Shown: positions 35,401-46,889 of the stretch, piece after piece
Layout of the letters: every line of letters begins with the position of its first letter
How positions within the stretch are numbered: position 1 is the first letter of the stretch
Source: Termitomyces sp. T153
Lineage: Eukaryota > Basidiomycota > Agaricomycetes > Agaricales > Lyophyllaceae
Reading direction: 5' to 3'
Length of the DNA: 64,000 bases
NCBI GenBank assembly: GCA_018296165.2
Contig: JACKQL020000002.1
Location: 496,001-560,000 of the forward strand
Program-made: the position numbers and the translations under genes
Notes under the pieces: model-generated
Databases searched by the model: none
Told to the model about the DNA's origin: nothing
Seen by the model: only the letters and a program-made list of their open reading frames with translations

Positions 35401-35933
35401 CTATTTATAATTTTTATTAATTTTTATCACAGACATAGACTAGCCTTCTTAAGGGGCTTTATAGCTTTTGTACTTGTAGACTGGCCTCCTTAAGGGGCCC
35501 CAGAATGTAACATATTTCCAGGGCTCAGAAGAAAAGTAAGAGAGAAGGCAAAGACAAAAAGCAAGACAAACAAGTCAACATGCACTAGCAATTGTTGCTT
35601 GATGCTAGTGACAATGGGGGAAATGCTCAGTAAATCATCATGGCATGAAAACCCCCAGAGGTGTGCTGAGCACTAGCAACAAAAAGCAAAGTGCAGCATC
35701 AAAAGCAAGAGAATAGTAAAGAAAATGTCTGTGAAGAGCTTTTAAACAATTGTAACATGAGGAAAGAGTAGCAAAACAAAAAGACTTAATGTTTTGTAGG
35801 GTATTTGACAGCTTTTCTAAATAACTAGTAAAGGATATATATGAGACAAGATGCAAAGTCAAGAAATATTGCTAGGGCTTAGTGAAGGATGTTTAATTTT
35901 CTTTGCTGGCATCATTGCCAGCATCATCATTGT

Positions 35934-36146
35934 TTACAAGGTCGTTTGTTCTAGTTCACAAAGGCACAAGGTGTCAATGTCAAATGTGTCACTAGGCACT
36001 GAGATGTGTTCTCTAGAAAAATAAGGTACCAGGCAAAAGGCCACAATGGGGCAATGCAATAGTGAACCATCTAGTTTGCAAAGGATGTAAGCACAACCAC
36101 AGTTACAAGAGATTACCACCAAGATGCCTAAGTATAAAGGCCTCAT
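35934..36146 (-). pseudogene. Family B pol, region after integrase core
   Basis: Open minus-strand stretch with CGCAYILCKLDGSLLHCPIV and FSREHISVPSD. It is homologous to 6300-6535 and faces the end of the accessory gene tail to tail. Confidence 0.6.
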
Positions 36147-36199
36147 CTTTTTTGTTATGTGTCACTTCATCCTAGTATTCCTCATCAGTACAATGTTGC

Positions 36200-37070
36200 C
36201 AGCTTAGAAGTTGCAATTGCAAATTGTAGCAGCATGTTCTGCTTTGAAGCAAATGGCAGCTAAGCAGTGAGTGCTAAGAACATTCTCATGAAGGTGGTTG
36301 AGGTCCTCTTGGCAACATTGAAGATCTACTGCTTGGCAGGCTATGAGGTTGGTTGTTAACAAGAACAAGTTTGGTGGCAGTTGCAAGTATGTTGCTTTGA
36401 CTATATCAGCTGGCAGAAGAGGATGGGTACTAGTCATTGCATAGTAAGGGGAACAACCCATGTGCTTGCAAACTGTAACATGTTCTGACTAAAAGACTGA
36501 GTAAGTAGCTGTACTCCACCTAGACTGATCACTGTCAACAGCTCTGAAGAGAGCTTGGCAAACATTGAAATGAGGTCACTTGACTATACTGTTAGCATGC
36601 TTGTTGTCACCTGAAATCCAAATGTAATGCAAGTTGTACTTCTTTGCTAAGTAGGTGATGGCTTTCAAGATTGGAGGTCTGTTGTTGGTAACAATCTTGC
36701 TAAGGGCTCCCCAGTGGCAGATAACATCCTCATATAACCACTTGGCAAGGGCTTCAGTGTTCTCTCTAGCAAGTGTGCAGAACTCAGGGTAATGAGTTAG
36801 CAAACAGCATTCTTGAATAATATACTTGAACTTATTGGATGGCAGCATGAACATAGTGTCAATGTAGATCTTGCTGAACAAGGGTGCTGGCATAGCAACA
36901 GTGAGTGGAATGAGAACTTTAGTCATCTGATGAATCTGGCAGAGGTGGCAAGTACAAATGTACCACACAAGATCAGCACTAACTTGAGGCCACCAAAATT
37001 GTTCTAAGAGAGCTGAGTGGGTAGTGAAAAGGCCTCTATGTCCCAAGTCATCATGCATAGCTTTCAAAAC
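36200..37070 (-). pseudogene. Family B integrase
   Basis: The segment 37067-36576 is open and reads HDDLGHRGLFTTHSALLEQF, then CTCHLCQIHQ (HHCC zinc domain). A core follows with IYIDTMFMLP (first Asp) and KIVTNNRPP, where the second catalytic Asp is Asn. A further piece at 36461-36204 continues the core. Integrase joins element DNA to the host; this one has lost a catalytic residue, again by a change that fits CG to CA. Confidence 0.75.
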
Positions 37071-37449
37071 TCATAAGCAATGGTCAGTAGGAACACATAG
37101 CTTGTGTATACCATCTCTGTTTTGTCACCAAAGCTTGCCACCAGCAATAAAGAACATTGATGCATAGCAAATGAAGGTGGCATATTCAGTGTTGCTAAGG
37201 CTTTCAGGTCTGACAAGGTCATTAAGCCACTCTTTGACTAACAGCATGCATTTGTTGCTAGCAATAGCTTTGGCACTGCAGGGTACATCATTATAAGTGG
37301 TGGTGCCATCATTATAGAGAGGCCAAATGTCATCACTGTTTGCTAATTGTAGGGCTGAATCATTGCTATTGTTGCTAACAAATGTCACTAAGGGTTGGAG
37401 AGGCTGGAACTTGACAAGAGGGTGTAGTTGTTGCAAAGCTGGAGATACT

Positions 37450-38217
37450 TGGCAAAGGAGGGGCAGCAGCAGCTGGACTTGGTGAATGAGCCATGCAAGT
37501 GATCAATTCAATCCTCATAAACAGAGTTGTTGCTATTATCTGGAAGGAGGTTGCTAGGCTGGAGCAGACATTGCAAAAGACTGTCAGGGCCATGGAAAGT
37601 TCCCTTGATAAGGATGAGTTCAAAGTGGAACATCAATATTGCCATGATCCAGTGGTTCATGCTAGTGGAGGGCTGAATGTTGGGGTTCTGTAGCATACCC
37701 TTGATATAGTGAGCATCAACTTCAATAATGAGGTTCCTAATGCCAATAAGGTATATTTGTAAGGCTTGAAGTGCTCAATAAAGTCCATAGAGTTTCAACT
37801 TAGGCTGACTGAATCTGGCCTCTCTATTGTTAAGCATGATTGATCCAAAGCAGTTGTAGCAGCATTCCTTGCAATTGTTGCTAGTGCACTGACAGAGGAA
37901 GTAGCCAACAGTGATGTATGATGTATCAACCACTAAGATGATGGGGTCAGGTGATTCATAGTCAATAGGAACTAGAGGCTTAGCATCTTGTAAGGCTTTA
38001 ATGAGGTCTCACTGGGCATTGATCTGATCCGGGCCAAATGTGAAGGGGACACCAATGCAAGTGAGTTTTGTTAAATTGTTAGCATGGTGAGCAAAATTCT
38101 TGGCAAAAATCCTAAGAACTCCAACTGTACCCAAAAAGGCTCAAAATTTTGATAGCAACTTGCAAGGGCTCCAGTGCTTGAGTAGGGCTAAGCAACTTTC
38201 ATCAGGAATTTGACCAC
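37450..38217 (-). pseudogene. Family B reverse transcriptase end and RNase H
   Basis: After the inserted LTR, minus-strand coding resumes with QIPDESCLALLKHWSPCK, then FLGTVGVLRIFAKNFAHHAN and VPFTFGPDQINAQ. The RNase H-type region PIILVVDTSYITVGYFLCQC follows, then LYGLYALQALQIYLIG-like and VDAHYIKGMLQNPN. A few stops interrupt it. These are standard pol segments of mushroom Ty3/gypsy elements. Confidence 0.7.
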
Positions 38218-39304
38218 TGATGTGCTCCTATGCTGCCTAGTGCCATGCAGGAAACCTGAAAAGAGGACCTAACACTAGTCACTAGATAGGGTAGCTGGCA
38301 GTAGGAAGTTAATAGTAGAGGGTGAGTCAGTAACCATCCCAGAGAACAAGAGTGAGTGCAGTGTTATAAGGTGAAGTTAAAAAGAGATGCTATCACTAGC
38401 TTAAGTTCCTAGTGACAGAAGGGGGAATGGGTAAAGGCAGAGAACATTGCTAAGACAAGAGCAAACTCTAAACAGTGGTAGAGGAGTGAGGGAATAGAGT
38501 AGAAAGGGGGAAATGGTAATAGGAAAACAGAATTGGGGGATGAATGTAAACTAGTCATTAGCTGCAATTGCTAATGTCACTAAGTTGAGATAACACAAAG
38601 AGCACCTGCAGTTGGTACTGCACTAGGTTGAGGCTGAAGTTGATAAGACTTGTTAATGAGTCAAAGTTAACAGCGAGTAAAGGAATAGAGTGAAGGTAGA
38701 GGCAAAGTATACTCTTAAGCTGGTAGGCTTAGAGATAGATGGATTCACTTCAAGGGGGATCTATTCAATTTGATGATGAAGTGTCTATGTACAGGCAGTA
38801 TTTATACATTTCCAAAGTATAGTATGGGAAAGTAAGCAAATAGTTGCCACTAGCAACAGTGTCTGTCAATGTGTTTATGGTCCATACAAGGCATCAGTCT
38901 GTAACTAAGTGAAAAACTATAAGTGAAGTCTCTGAAGTGTAAATACCATTCAAGTATGTTGGTCAACTCGACAAGGGGAATGATAGCAAAAGGTACACAT
39001 CTGGCAATATGTCCATATATGGTAAGATAAAGCCATTTTGTTGCCAGAGTTGCTAGGATTGCTAAAGTCACTAAGAAAGGTTTCAGCATTACAATCCTGG
39101 ACCCAAGGTCCAGGCTCCACATGATATCCCTCATGATCAATAAGTCTCATGGTTGCTTGAGTCCTGTGCTAAGGCTACATTGGTCCAGACCTTGGGCCAG
39201 GCCCCACATGCTGAATGTCATGACTTGTGCCAAATTTAAAATAGTCCACTGCTGCTAAGTCCGAAATGCCAAAAATGGTGCTCAGCAACAACTGGGTCTT
39301 ATCA
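38218..39304 (-). repeat. Family B solo LTR inserted in the RT of a family B element
   Basis: TGATGTGCTCC...GTCTTATCA. The RT reading on the minus strand stops at its right edge and resumes at its left edge. Flanks CCAC (38214-38217) and CTAC (39305-39308) match at 3 of 4; removing the LTR and one 4-bp copy leaves RT in frame. A later insertion by the same family is the simplest reading. Confidence 0.8.
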
Positions 39305-39960
39305 CTACTAGGCATGCAAACATGACAAAGAATCTTGAACATTGACGCACATAATACTAGCTTGTGACCTGAGAATGTACCACCACAGTACCTCATTTGC
39401 TGGAGAATTTGGTTAAGAAGTTCAAAGAACTCCCATAGCACTAAGCAGATGTTTGGGTTAGCAAGATGCTTAGCAGGAATACCATTAACAATCTTCCAGT
39501 TCTTGGGTCCTTTAGCACCAACATTGTCAATAAAGCTGAGTACATGGTGGGCAATCTCTGGCTGCAATATGAAAGTAATGTCATTGTGGAATATTGGCAC
39601 AGAGTTTGTCCAACCCATCAGCAAGGTCACTAAGCAAAGGGCACCAAACAGAGTCTGGAATGTTGTTAAGTCATGTGAGGTGGGGTCAATAAGTTGCTCA
39701 TTGAAGCCAATGTAGAGGTCAAGTGTAGTGCTACATATGCATCCAGTAAAAGATTCAGTAACATGATCTGGGAAAGGCAGTACTCCAGAATGACAAATAG
39801 TGACATGGTTTAGCAGCTCTAGACTGTGTACAATCCTGAGCTTACCATTCTTCTTGAGGACACAGAACCAGTGTGAACAATAAGCTGAGTTTGAAGGTTC
39901 ATAGACACCAGTCTTGATCTTATAGCAAATGATTTCACATACTTCTTTCTCTAATCTTGG
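39305..39960 (-). pseudogene. Family B reverse transcriptase, N-terminal and palm region
   Basis: Minus strand: VYEPSNSAYCSHWFCVLKKN, ELLNHVTICHSG, DLTTFQTLFGALCLVTLLMG, WTNSVPIFHNDITFILQPEI. The active site box reads FIDN (39523-39525 is the Asn codon) in place of YIDD. Reverse transcriptase copies element RNA to DNA; the Asp-to-Asn change alone would kill it. The fold and order of motifs match mushroom Ty3/gypsy pol. Confidence 0.8.
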
Positions 39961-40247
39961 GGATATGTGGCAATTGTGGGTTCCTTAGTGACAGGCAATT
40001 GTTCACTAGCAACAGGTCAATCAGATGCTTTGCCTTTGTCTGCAGGCTTAGCAGCAGGAGCTGGTACAGAATTGGAAGGGGATAAAGTTGCCAGAGTGTT
40101 GCTAGTCAAGGGTGTTGCCTTGGGGGTACTGTTTGCTGGTTGATATGCCATGTGGGGGACTTGTACACCATCAAACTTTTTGCCAGGTCACCTAAGTGCA
40201 AACATTTCACATTCCAATGCCTCAATGCATTCTTCCTTGCTTAGCAC

Positions 40248-40679
40248 TCAGCCCATAGCAACATCCTGTTGCATTATCTCATGAATTAGCAACTGCTGCA
40301 TAGCTGCTTGCTCTGGGTTGGGGTTAGCATTAGAAGAGAGTCTGCCAGTAATGATTTGTCCTGGGTTAAGTCTATACCATTCCTTGATCCATTCCATGTA
40401 GAGTGACTTGCCAAAATAGTTGGGAATCATAGTGCCAGACAGATATATAATCTTGCCTTCAGCATTGCAACAGATCTTACCCTGTTGAATCATGTGTTCC
40501 ATTTTGATACAATTGCTGCATACCATAGTATGACCTGTTTCATCACAGAAGTGGCAAGTGCTACCAGTAAACTGTTGGTGGGGCTGAGCATTGTTGTTGG
40601 TCAAGAGGGCTTCCAGATATTCCAAGGCACTAACAATTGCTGTAGTTGCTGCTAACTTAAGGGTTTCCTGCTTGGGCAT
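40248..40679 (-). pseudogene. Family B gag fragment with zinc knuckle
   Basis: 143 codons with CHFCDETGHTMVCSNC, a CCHC-type zinc knuckle, and a downstream MIPNYFGKSLYMEWIKEWY stretch. Only about 45 residues precede the knuckle and the LTR is about 100 bases upstream, so the capsid part of gag has been deleted. The protease region between gag and RT (39.96-40.24 kb) is not readable. Confidence 0.6.
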
Positions 40680-40784
40680 AGGAGGGCTGTGGAAGTTTGC
40701 TAAAAATTTCCAAGTGATGTTTTGCTTGAGCTCTGGTTTCTTGCAGAATGGTTAACTAAAAATCCCTTGTTTTGGGCTTCAAAA

Positions 40785-41899
40785 TGATGTGCTCCCATGC
40801 TGCCTAGTGCCATGGAGGAAACCTAAAAAGAGGACCTAACACTAGTCACTAGATAGGGTAGCTGGCAGTAGGAAGTTAATAAAGAGGGTGAGTCAGTAAC
40901 CATCCCAGAGAACAAGAGCAAATGGTGTGTAAAGTGAGAAGTGGAACTAGTTGCTATTGCTAGCCTAAGTTGCAAGACAGTAATGGAGGGTTGCTAAATA
41001 AAGAAAGGGAAAATGGATGAAGATGAAAGGGTTGCTAAGGAAGAGCAAACCAAGTGATAAAAGGGGAGTTGGAAAGAGAGAAACAGGGGAGTGACAATAA
41101 AGAGACTGGAAGGGGGACAAACCTAAACTAGTCAATAGCCATAGTTGCTAGTGTCACTAAGTCAAAATAAATGCTAAGGGCACCTGCAGTTGGTACCACA
41201 CTAAGTTGAGGTTGAAGTCAGCAAGACTGTCACTAAGTCATTGTTGAGAGTGAGCAAAAGAGCAAAATGAAATCTTAAGCTGGCAAGCTTGAGAGAGAGG
41301 GGAACAGTACTCTGTTTGTTGTATGCAGTCTCTAAGTACAGGCAGTATTTATACTGTTCATAAGTATAGTATAAGAAAGGAGATAGTAGTCACCTCCAGC
41401 AATGGCATCTGCCAAAGTGTTTATGATACATACAAGGTGTCAATCTGGTAACCAAGTAAGAAGTAAGCAAGGTCAATGTGATGTGTAAATGTAATAAAAT
41501 GCAAGAAAAGAGCATGTCCAATGTCAATACCTGAAGTGTAAATGCTGTTCAAGTATGTTTGTAAGCTCAACAAGAAAAATGATAAGTAAGAAATTACACA
41601 ACTGTTAATATGTCCATTTTTAGAGGGAAGGCAGTGTTATCACCAGGAAAGTTGCTAGTGACCATTGCTAGAAAAGGTCTCAGCCTTGTTGTTCTACACC
41701 CAAAGTCCAGACTCCACCTGATACAGCTTGTGATTGATAAGTCTTGTGGTCACTAAAATCCCATGCAAAGGCTACATCATTCCAGACCTTAGCTAGGCCT
41801 CACATGCTGAGTGTTGTGACTTGTGCCATGTCAATATAATCAGCTGCTGTCCAATCAGAAATGCTGAAAATGGTCCTCAGCAACAAATGGGTCTTATCA
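40785..41899 (-). repeat. Family B LTR (5' LTR of copy 2)
   Basis: TGATGTGCTCC...GTCTTATCA. It lies upstream of gag on the minus strand. A TATAAATACTG box on the minus strand is near 41343-41355. Its right edge abuts the middle of a family A LTR. Confidence 0.8.
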
Positions 41900-42718
41900 G
41901 CATATGTTACTAATTAGTTTCCCCAACTTACCCAACCAGCTCAGGAACATCACAGCAACCCTGGGGCAGCCCACATTCCCATCTGATCCCATTAGTATAT
42001 CACCATGGCCCACCCACTGATCATAACCAAAATCTGTTGACTTTACATGGCTCCAACAAGCCTCACTGCCAGATCTGCTGTCCCCAGAGTTGCCCCAGTA
42101 GTTAGTATATAAGTCATAGGGTAGTATCCCTTACCCTAGACTTGATATTGACATTGCTTGCTTGGTACTTGTGTCTTGTGTCCCCTCTCTGTTACATTTC
42201 CTGGTCTTCTCTCTATTCTGTTTTTAGTCTTGAATCTATCTTTCTCTCAGTTCTGTCTTGCCTTGCTCACCTCTCTTTCCTTTATTGTTCCTAAGTTCCT
42301 TTCAACTCTGATGTCATTACAAACTCCATGCACATGCTACAACCCCTTCAAAACATTCATAAGCTAACTCCAGACCTCACTTTATGCTCAGTCCCAAGAC
42401 CCATCACTCTTGATTGATCCACCATCAAAACTCTGGCTCTGCCCCCATCACTTGCAAAGCCTCTGCTTACCTCACCACCTATACATTCACTTATGGACTT
42501 GTACCTGATGCACCTCTACACTCAAACCTTACCATACCTGGTCTTAGACTCCCCCAGACCACCCCAGACTCACTCAGACCATTCCCCTTCCCTTACCCTT
42601 GCAAATATCCGGAGTCCAGACCACCCTAGAGCACTAGCTTATAAGCACAGGACATCATGTATGCCTAGTAAGGACTCACCCAGTTAAGCTGAGCCCCTGT
42701 GGTCAGCAGAACCTGACA
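41900..42718 (+). repeat. Family A LTR, 5' end lost
   Basis: Closely related to 29335-30100. It retains TATATAAGTC near 42105, the CTAGACTTGATATTG motif, and the end CAGAACCTGACA. The first 250 bases were lost where the family B LTR joins. Confidence 0.75.
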
Positions 42719-42873
42719 CCCTCTGTTACACATGGCCAAACACAAGATTTTCCTCCCAGTGAGATTGCTTGAAGTTCTGTTGATGAAAATGCAGATTATT
42801 GACTATTCTATGTTGCAATGTAAGTTTTGATCACACTTATTCATCTCCAATCTCAATCTCTCAAGCTTTGCAG

Positions 42874-43253
42874 ACTGGGATATGCTTATGAGATTCTGGG
42901 GCAGTGGTGTTGGTCACAAGAATGTTCATGAAGCAGCTGATGTATTTTGTAATGACAGACACCCAACTGGTATGCTACTGAGAGATAATAGTTTAGATGA
43001 TCAAACAACTCCTACAGAGCTTTGTGAGAATTATAGCAAAGAAATTGATCCTGTGCCAGAAGTTCTTCATGACAAGCAAGACGATTATGGGTATGCAAAC
43101 CCAATGGAACAAGACACCTTTAAGGATGGGGCACCTGGTGACATGTTCAATGATATATGGGAGAATGAGCCTGAACTTGACATACTGGGTCCTGAGAATG
43201 GAGATGAGTGTCTCAAGAATCTTGATGACCTTCTAGGATACACAGATGATTGA
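42874..43253 (+). pseudogene. Last exon of a transposon-type protein (CACTA/Plavaka-like, tentative)
   Basis: An exon after an intron (GTAAGT at about 42820 to GCAG at 42873) reads DWDMLMRFWGSGVGHKN, then an acidic, low-complexity tail with DYGY and a final DDLLGYTDD. The RFxGxGVGHK motif followed by an acidic tail recalls the C-terminus of large transposon proteins common in agarics. Upstream exons are removed by the LTR ending at 42718. If the call is right, the repeat-rich DNA to 44228 is the 3' part of that element. No search was possible. Confidence 0.4.
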
Positions 43254-43889
43254 TTTTTAGTGTTGATCCTCTCATAAGCAATAATACAGAAGTAATCACA
43301 CTTTTGTTAATTTTAATCAACAGTTAGTTAAGGTTTCTTGGGTATCAGCAGCAATCCATCCACTATCAAAGGGCCACTAAATCCACAAGGTATTCATGTT
43401 CATTCTTTGCAATGATTTTACAATAACTTGCATGTACATCACTGTGAGGCATGTGTCACAGCAGCAAAATTGGTTCAAGGTCAATTTGTTTTTCAAAATG
43501 CTAGGTAAGCACCTTAAAATCACGTATTCACAAGAATATGCCAAAAGCTTTGACATTGGTTCAGGTCAAAACAATCCAAAAGTGGGTATATTACATGTGG
43601 TGGATGGATGCTTATAAGGAAGGATTGGGTACTCAGGATGTCCAGGTAAAAAAAATTCAAATCCACCAGACATAAATCTGCTGAAAAAATTGCCTTTTCT
43701 GGAATTTCCCAATATGGTATGGCAAAATTGACCCTCTCAAAAAATATATATATCTGTCAATCTTGACACTATCAAAAATCTGTCTTTGGGTTCTGTCCCT
43801 CATCAAAAGGAATGTTTTGGCAAGACAGATAAGAAAAATATCATATTTTGCAGGAGCATTGTTATTTGTCACATTAATTTTGTACCAGG

Positions 43890-44240
43890 CACTATTTATA
43901 TGTAATGCATTACTTGTGTACCAGACATCATGTATAATGCATCACAACTGATTACACAGGAGAATGCATTGTGAATAATGTGTAATCAGACAGAATAATT
44001 TATCATTTTGACTGCATATGCTGGTTTGGTCTAATGGATATTGGTGCCATTTGTTGGCTTTTTTGTGCTCCATGTCATTACTTCAATCTGACAATGATGT
44101 ATTTTTTCTATGTCTAATGCATCAGTGATGCATTAATGTTGCATTAAATGTGGTGCATTACTCCCTTGCACTACCTGATTAGTTACAGATGATAATGCAT
44201 TATATTTTTACTGGAATTACACAGAGTGATGCATTTCAAA
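43890..44240. repeat. Cluster of TGCATT / AATGCA words (possible transposon subterminal repeats)
   Basis: About ten TGCATT-type words in both orientations occur between 43905 and 44236, for example at 43905, 43962, 44128, 44140, 44200 and 44232. Reading from the right, a possible element end CACTCTGTGTAATTCC starts at 44228. Arrays of short words near the ends are typical binding sites of CACTA-type transposases. The border with CpG-normal host DNA is at about 44230-44245. Confidence 0.45.
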
Positions 44241-44292
44241 TCGGCCGAAATCCAAGACTACAAACAATTCGCGAATGATCAACTATTCAAGG

Positions 44293-46224
44293 TTACAATC
44301 CTACAGCTGTCTCGAGCTGTTGGATAGTGGATAGAAACATTGCAGTCGAGTTACACAACAAGTCTTCAACCTGCGCCGAGGTAAAAGTGAGACCAGTCTG
44401 GTTGTTGGAATTTCCAATCAACGCGAGGGTGGATGTGTCTGGTGAATACTCTGGCCAGCCGATATTGACCAACCCTTGGACAGGGTCACGAGCAAAGGCG
44501 ACCCATGCGCTTTGAATACACTTTGACAGCGCCACTTCAATGTTTGTGGGCGCCGTCATTGTTCCGAACACAAGTGGAATTTCCGCAGTGTGGTATGCAC
44601 GAAGTTCAGGACGTGTAGAAATATCGGGAAAGACACCTGGCAAAATTCTGTATTGGTCATGTTTGCAATGGGTAAGAGGTATGTATTTTACCTTGATATT
44701 GGTACCTCCAGGTGTGCACATGTGCGTTGAACGCGTTGCGCGCGGTGTTTGCCGCAGGACAAGTAAAATCTAACTAGATGTATAGTTAATTTTACAAATA
44801 CAAGCTCCGGGAAGTGATGAAAGACATACCTCAGTGACTGTGTCTGCCAACCCTTCGGTGACGATGGGAACAACAACACCGGTAGTTTGAAGCTCCTCCG
44901 CAACAAGGAGTAAATCCGCCTCATTCTCATTAGAGCCACCAAGCAGAGGTACATGTAAGAAGTTTCCAGCCGCAGCTCGCTCCTGGTAGTCTGAAAATAG
45001 TGTGATACCTAAGAAAGATCGCGAAGTCCTTCACAGATTTTTATAACTTGTGTGTTGAACAGCTCACCATCTGAAACTGGGAGAAACGCCGTAGTGTTGA
45101 TGACCACATTTTCAAGGTCTTTATAGGGAACCTGTTTCATGCATGTCAATTGAGCAGCACTAGCCGCTTATGTTATATATGTCAGCAATGCTTCAGTAAA
45201 GGTAAGCAAAGAAAGTCTTACTATTGCCGCACCCGACCTTGTCCGCAACTGTGTTCCAAGGTTGCGGTTTAACTGGTATAGGGCTGAGCGGTCCCAAAAC
45301 CTCTATAGCAGTGAGGACTTCCAGGCTAGGACACAGTTATCAATAGATCAACTCAGCCGTAGCTGATACGAATGACGCACTTTCCGGATTCTTCAATGAC
45401 ACCTTGGTAAAATGATCATTTCGATACATATGATCAGATTTGGAAGGAAATATACCTGTAACTCTGGTATCCTGCGGGTTGGCCATGGTATATGCGTCGA
45501 TCGCAATACCTCCTGCACTCTGACCGAAGAGGACGATGCGGTCTGGATCACCGCCGAATGCAGCAATATTATCATGCACCCATTGAACGACCGCATCCAG
45601 GTCGAGAAGCCCAAAGTTTTGTGATTGAGTCATATTGTTCATAAGTTGAGGGGCATTTGGAAAACCGAAGATATTGAGGCGGTAATTGAAAGTGACAACA
45701 ATGATGTCGACATTGTCCCGTACAATATTGCGTCCGTTATACGCCGGGAAGTTACTCTGCATGGTTATATCAGACAACACACATCAAGGACAAGATGGAC
45801 ATCAAATTACCGTTCCAAATTGGAAGCCACCACCATATACCCAAATCAATACAGCTGCGCTTTGCTTCCTGTCGATGCTTGGGGTCCATATGTTGAGCGT
45901 CAGACAATTCTCCGACTCTGAAACAAATATTGCAGAATCGTTAAAGCCAGCAAGCCGTAAGTACTCGACTGCAGTGGGAGTCAAGTTCTGTAGGCAGGAA
46001 TCACTGTACTCGGTGGCGTTCAAAATTTCGGAACGATTTGGAGGTAAAGAAGGTGACTCCCAACGCTCTGCGCTGGCGTATGGTATGCCGAGGAACTGTC
46101 GCACCTTTGGATCAGGCAAGGTACCATTTACAACACCTTGAGGTGTCTGTACGAGTAAGCCGTTCTGCTGAGCAAAGGCGCTCAATGCGAGAGTAATGAC
46201 TAGAGCAGAAAATTTGGAAGACAT
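44293..46224 (-). CDS. Secreted type-B carboxylesterase/lipase
   Basis: Eight exons on the minus strand (46224-45811, 45756-45456, 45402-45381, 45325-45222, 45166-45068, 45008-44830, 44773-44692, 44636-44293) join in frame to 514 residues. A signal peptide (MSSKFSALVITLALSAFA) comes first, then QTPQGVVNGT, the oxyanion-hole YGGGF, ENCLTLNIW, the nucleophile elbow GQSAGG (Ser near residue 210), Glu in GSNENEADLL, and His in AYHTAEIPLVFG: a complete triad. Many N-x-S/T sites fit secretion. The family hydrolyses esters of lipids, sterols or plant acids; the substrate is unknown. The 22-nt third exon is unusual, but its junctions keep the frame. Length is normal for the family. Confidence 0.9.
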
Positions 46225-46272
46225 GAGGGAAGATTGTGCTTTGGAATGCCAGTAGATCAAGCATAAAGAGGA

Positions 46273-46280
46273 GTTATATA
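46273..46280 (-). promoter_or_regulatory. TATA box of the carboxylesterase gene
   Basis: TATATAAC on the minus strand, about 50 bases before the ATG. Confidence 0.6.
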
Positions 46281-46581
46281 TTGCGAGATGAATGAGATTG
46301 AATCTTAATGCTGAGATCAGCTTGTAACAAACCTCGATTTGTATGACAGAAAGCTTTGAGCTCGATATGGTTCCTGTGGTCAAGATACATACATTGGCAT
46401 GATTTCGGATCGCTCGACATATTTCTGGACTGCTCAAGGCACTTTGGCATTAGTTTGAAACGAACGGAAGGATCAAGCAAGTTCGGTTTACTTTGGGTCA
46501 TAGAGTACTTACTAGTGCATAAATCACTGACTGTGGATCGCCACACATATGTACAACTTTTGAAACATTGGCTTGCGCATT

Positions 46582-46889
46582 GATACCTGTCTCTTGAGAT
46601 TAGATGAATTCAAGACGATGGCTACACAAGCACTCCTGAAGAGACGAATCAATGATTCTGCTGCTAAAATGACCAAATACGGAGAGTCCAAGTCTAAATT
46701 TTTTGACATGGAAATTTGATTACGTTCACTCAAAAGATACCTGTCTCTTGAGATTAGATGAATTCAAGACGATGGCTACACAAGCACTCCTGAAGAGACG
46801 AATCAATGATTCTGCTGCTAAAATGACCAAATACGGAGAGTCCAAGTCTAAATTTTTTGACATGGAAATTTGATTACGTTCACTCAAAA
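46582..46889. repeat. Perfect 154-bp tandem duplication
   Basis: 46582-46735 and 46736-46889 are identical as far as I can read. They lie about 360 bases upstream of the esterase start codon. Confidence 0.95.
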
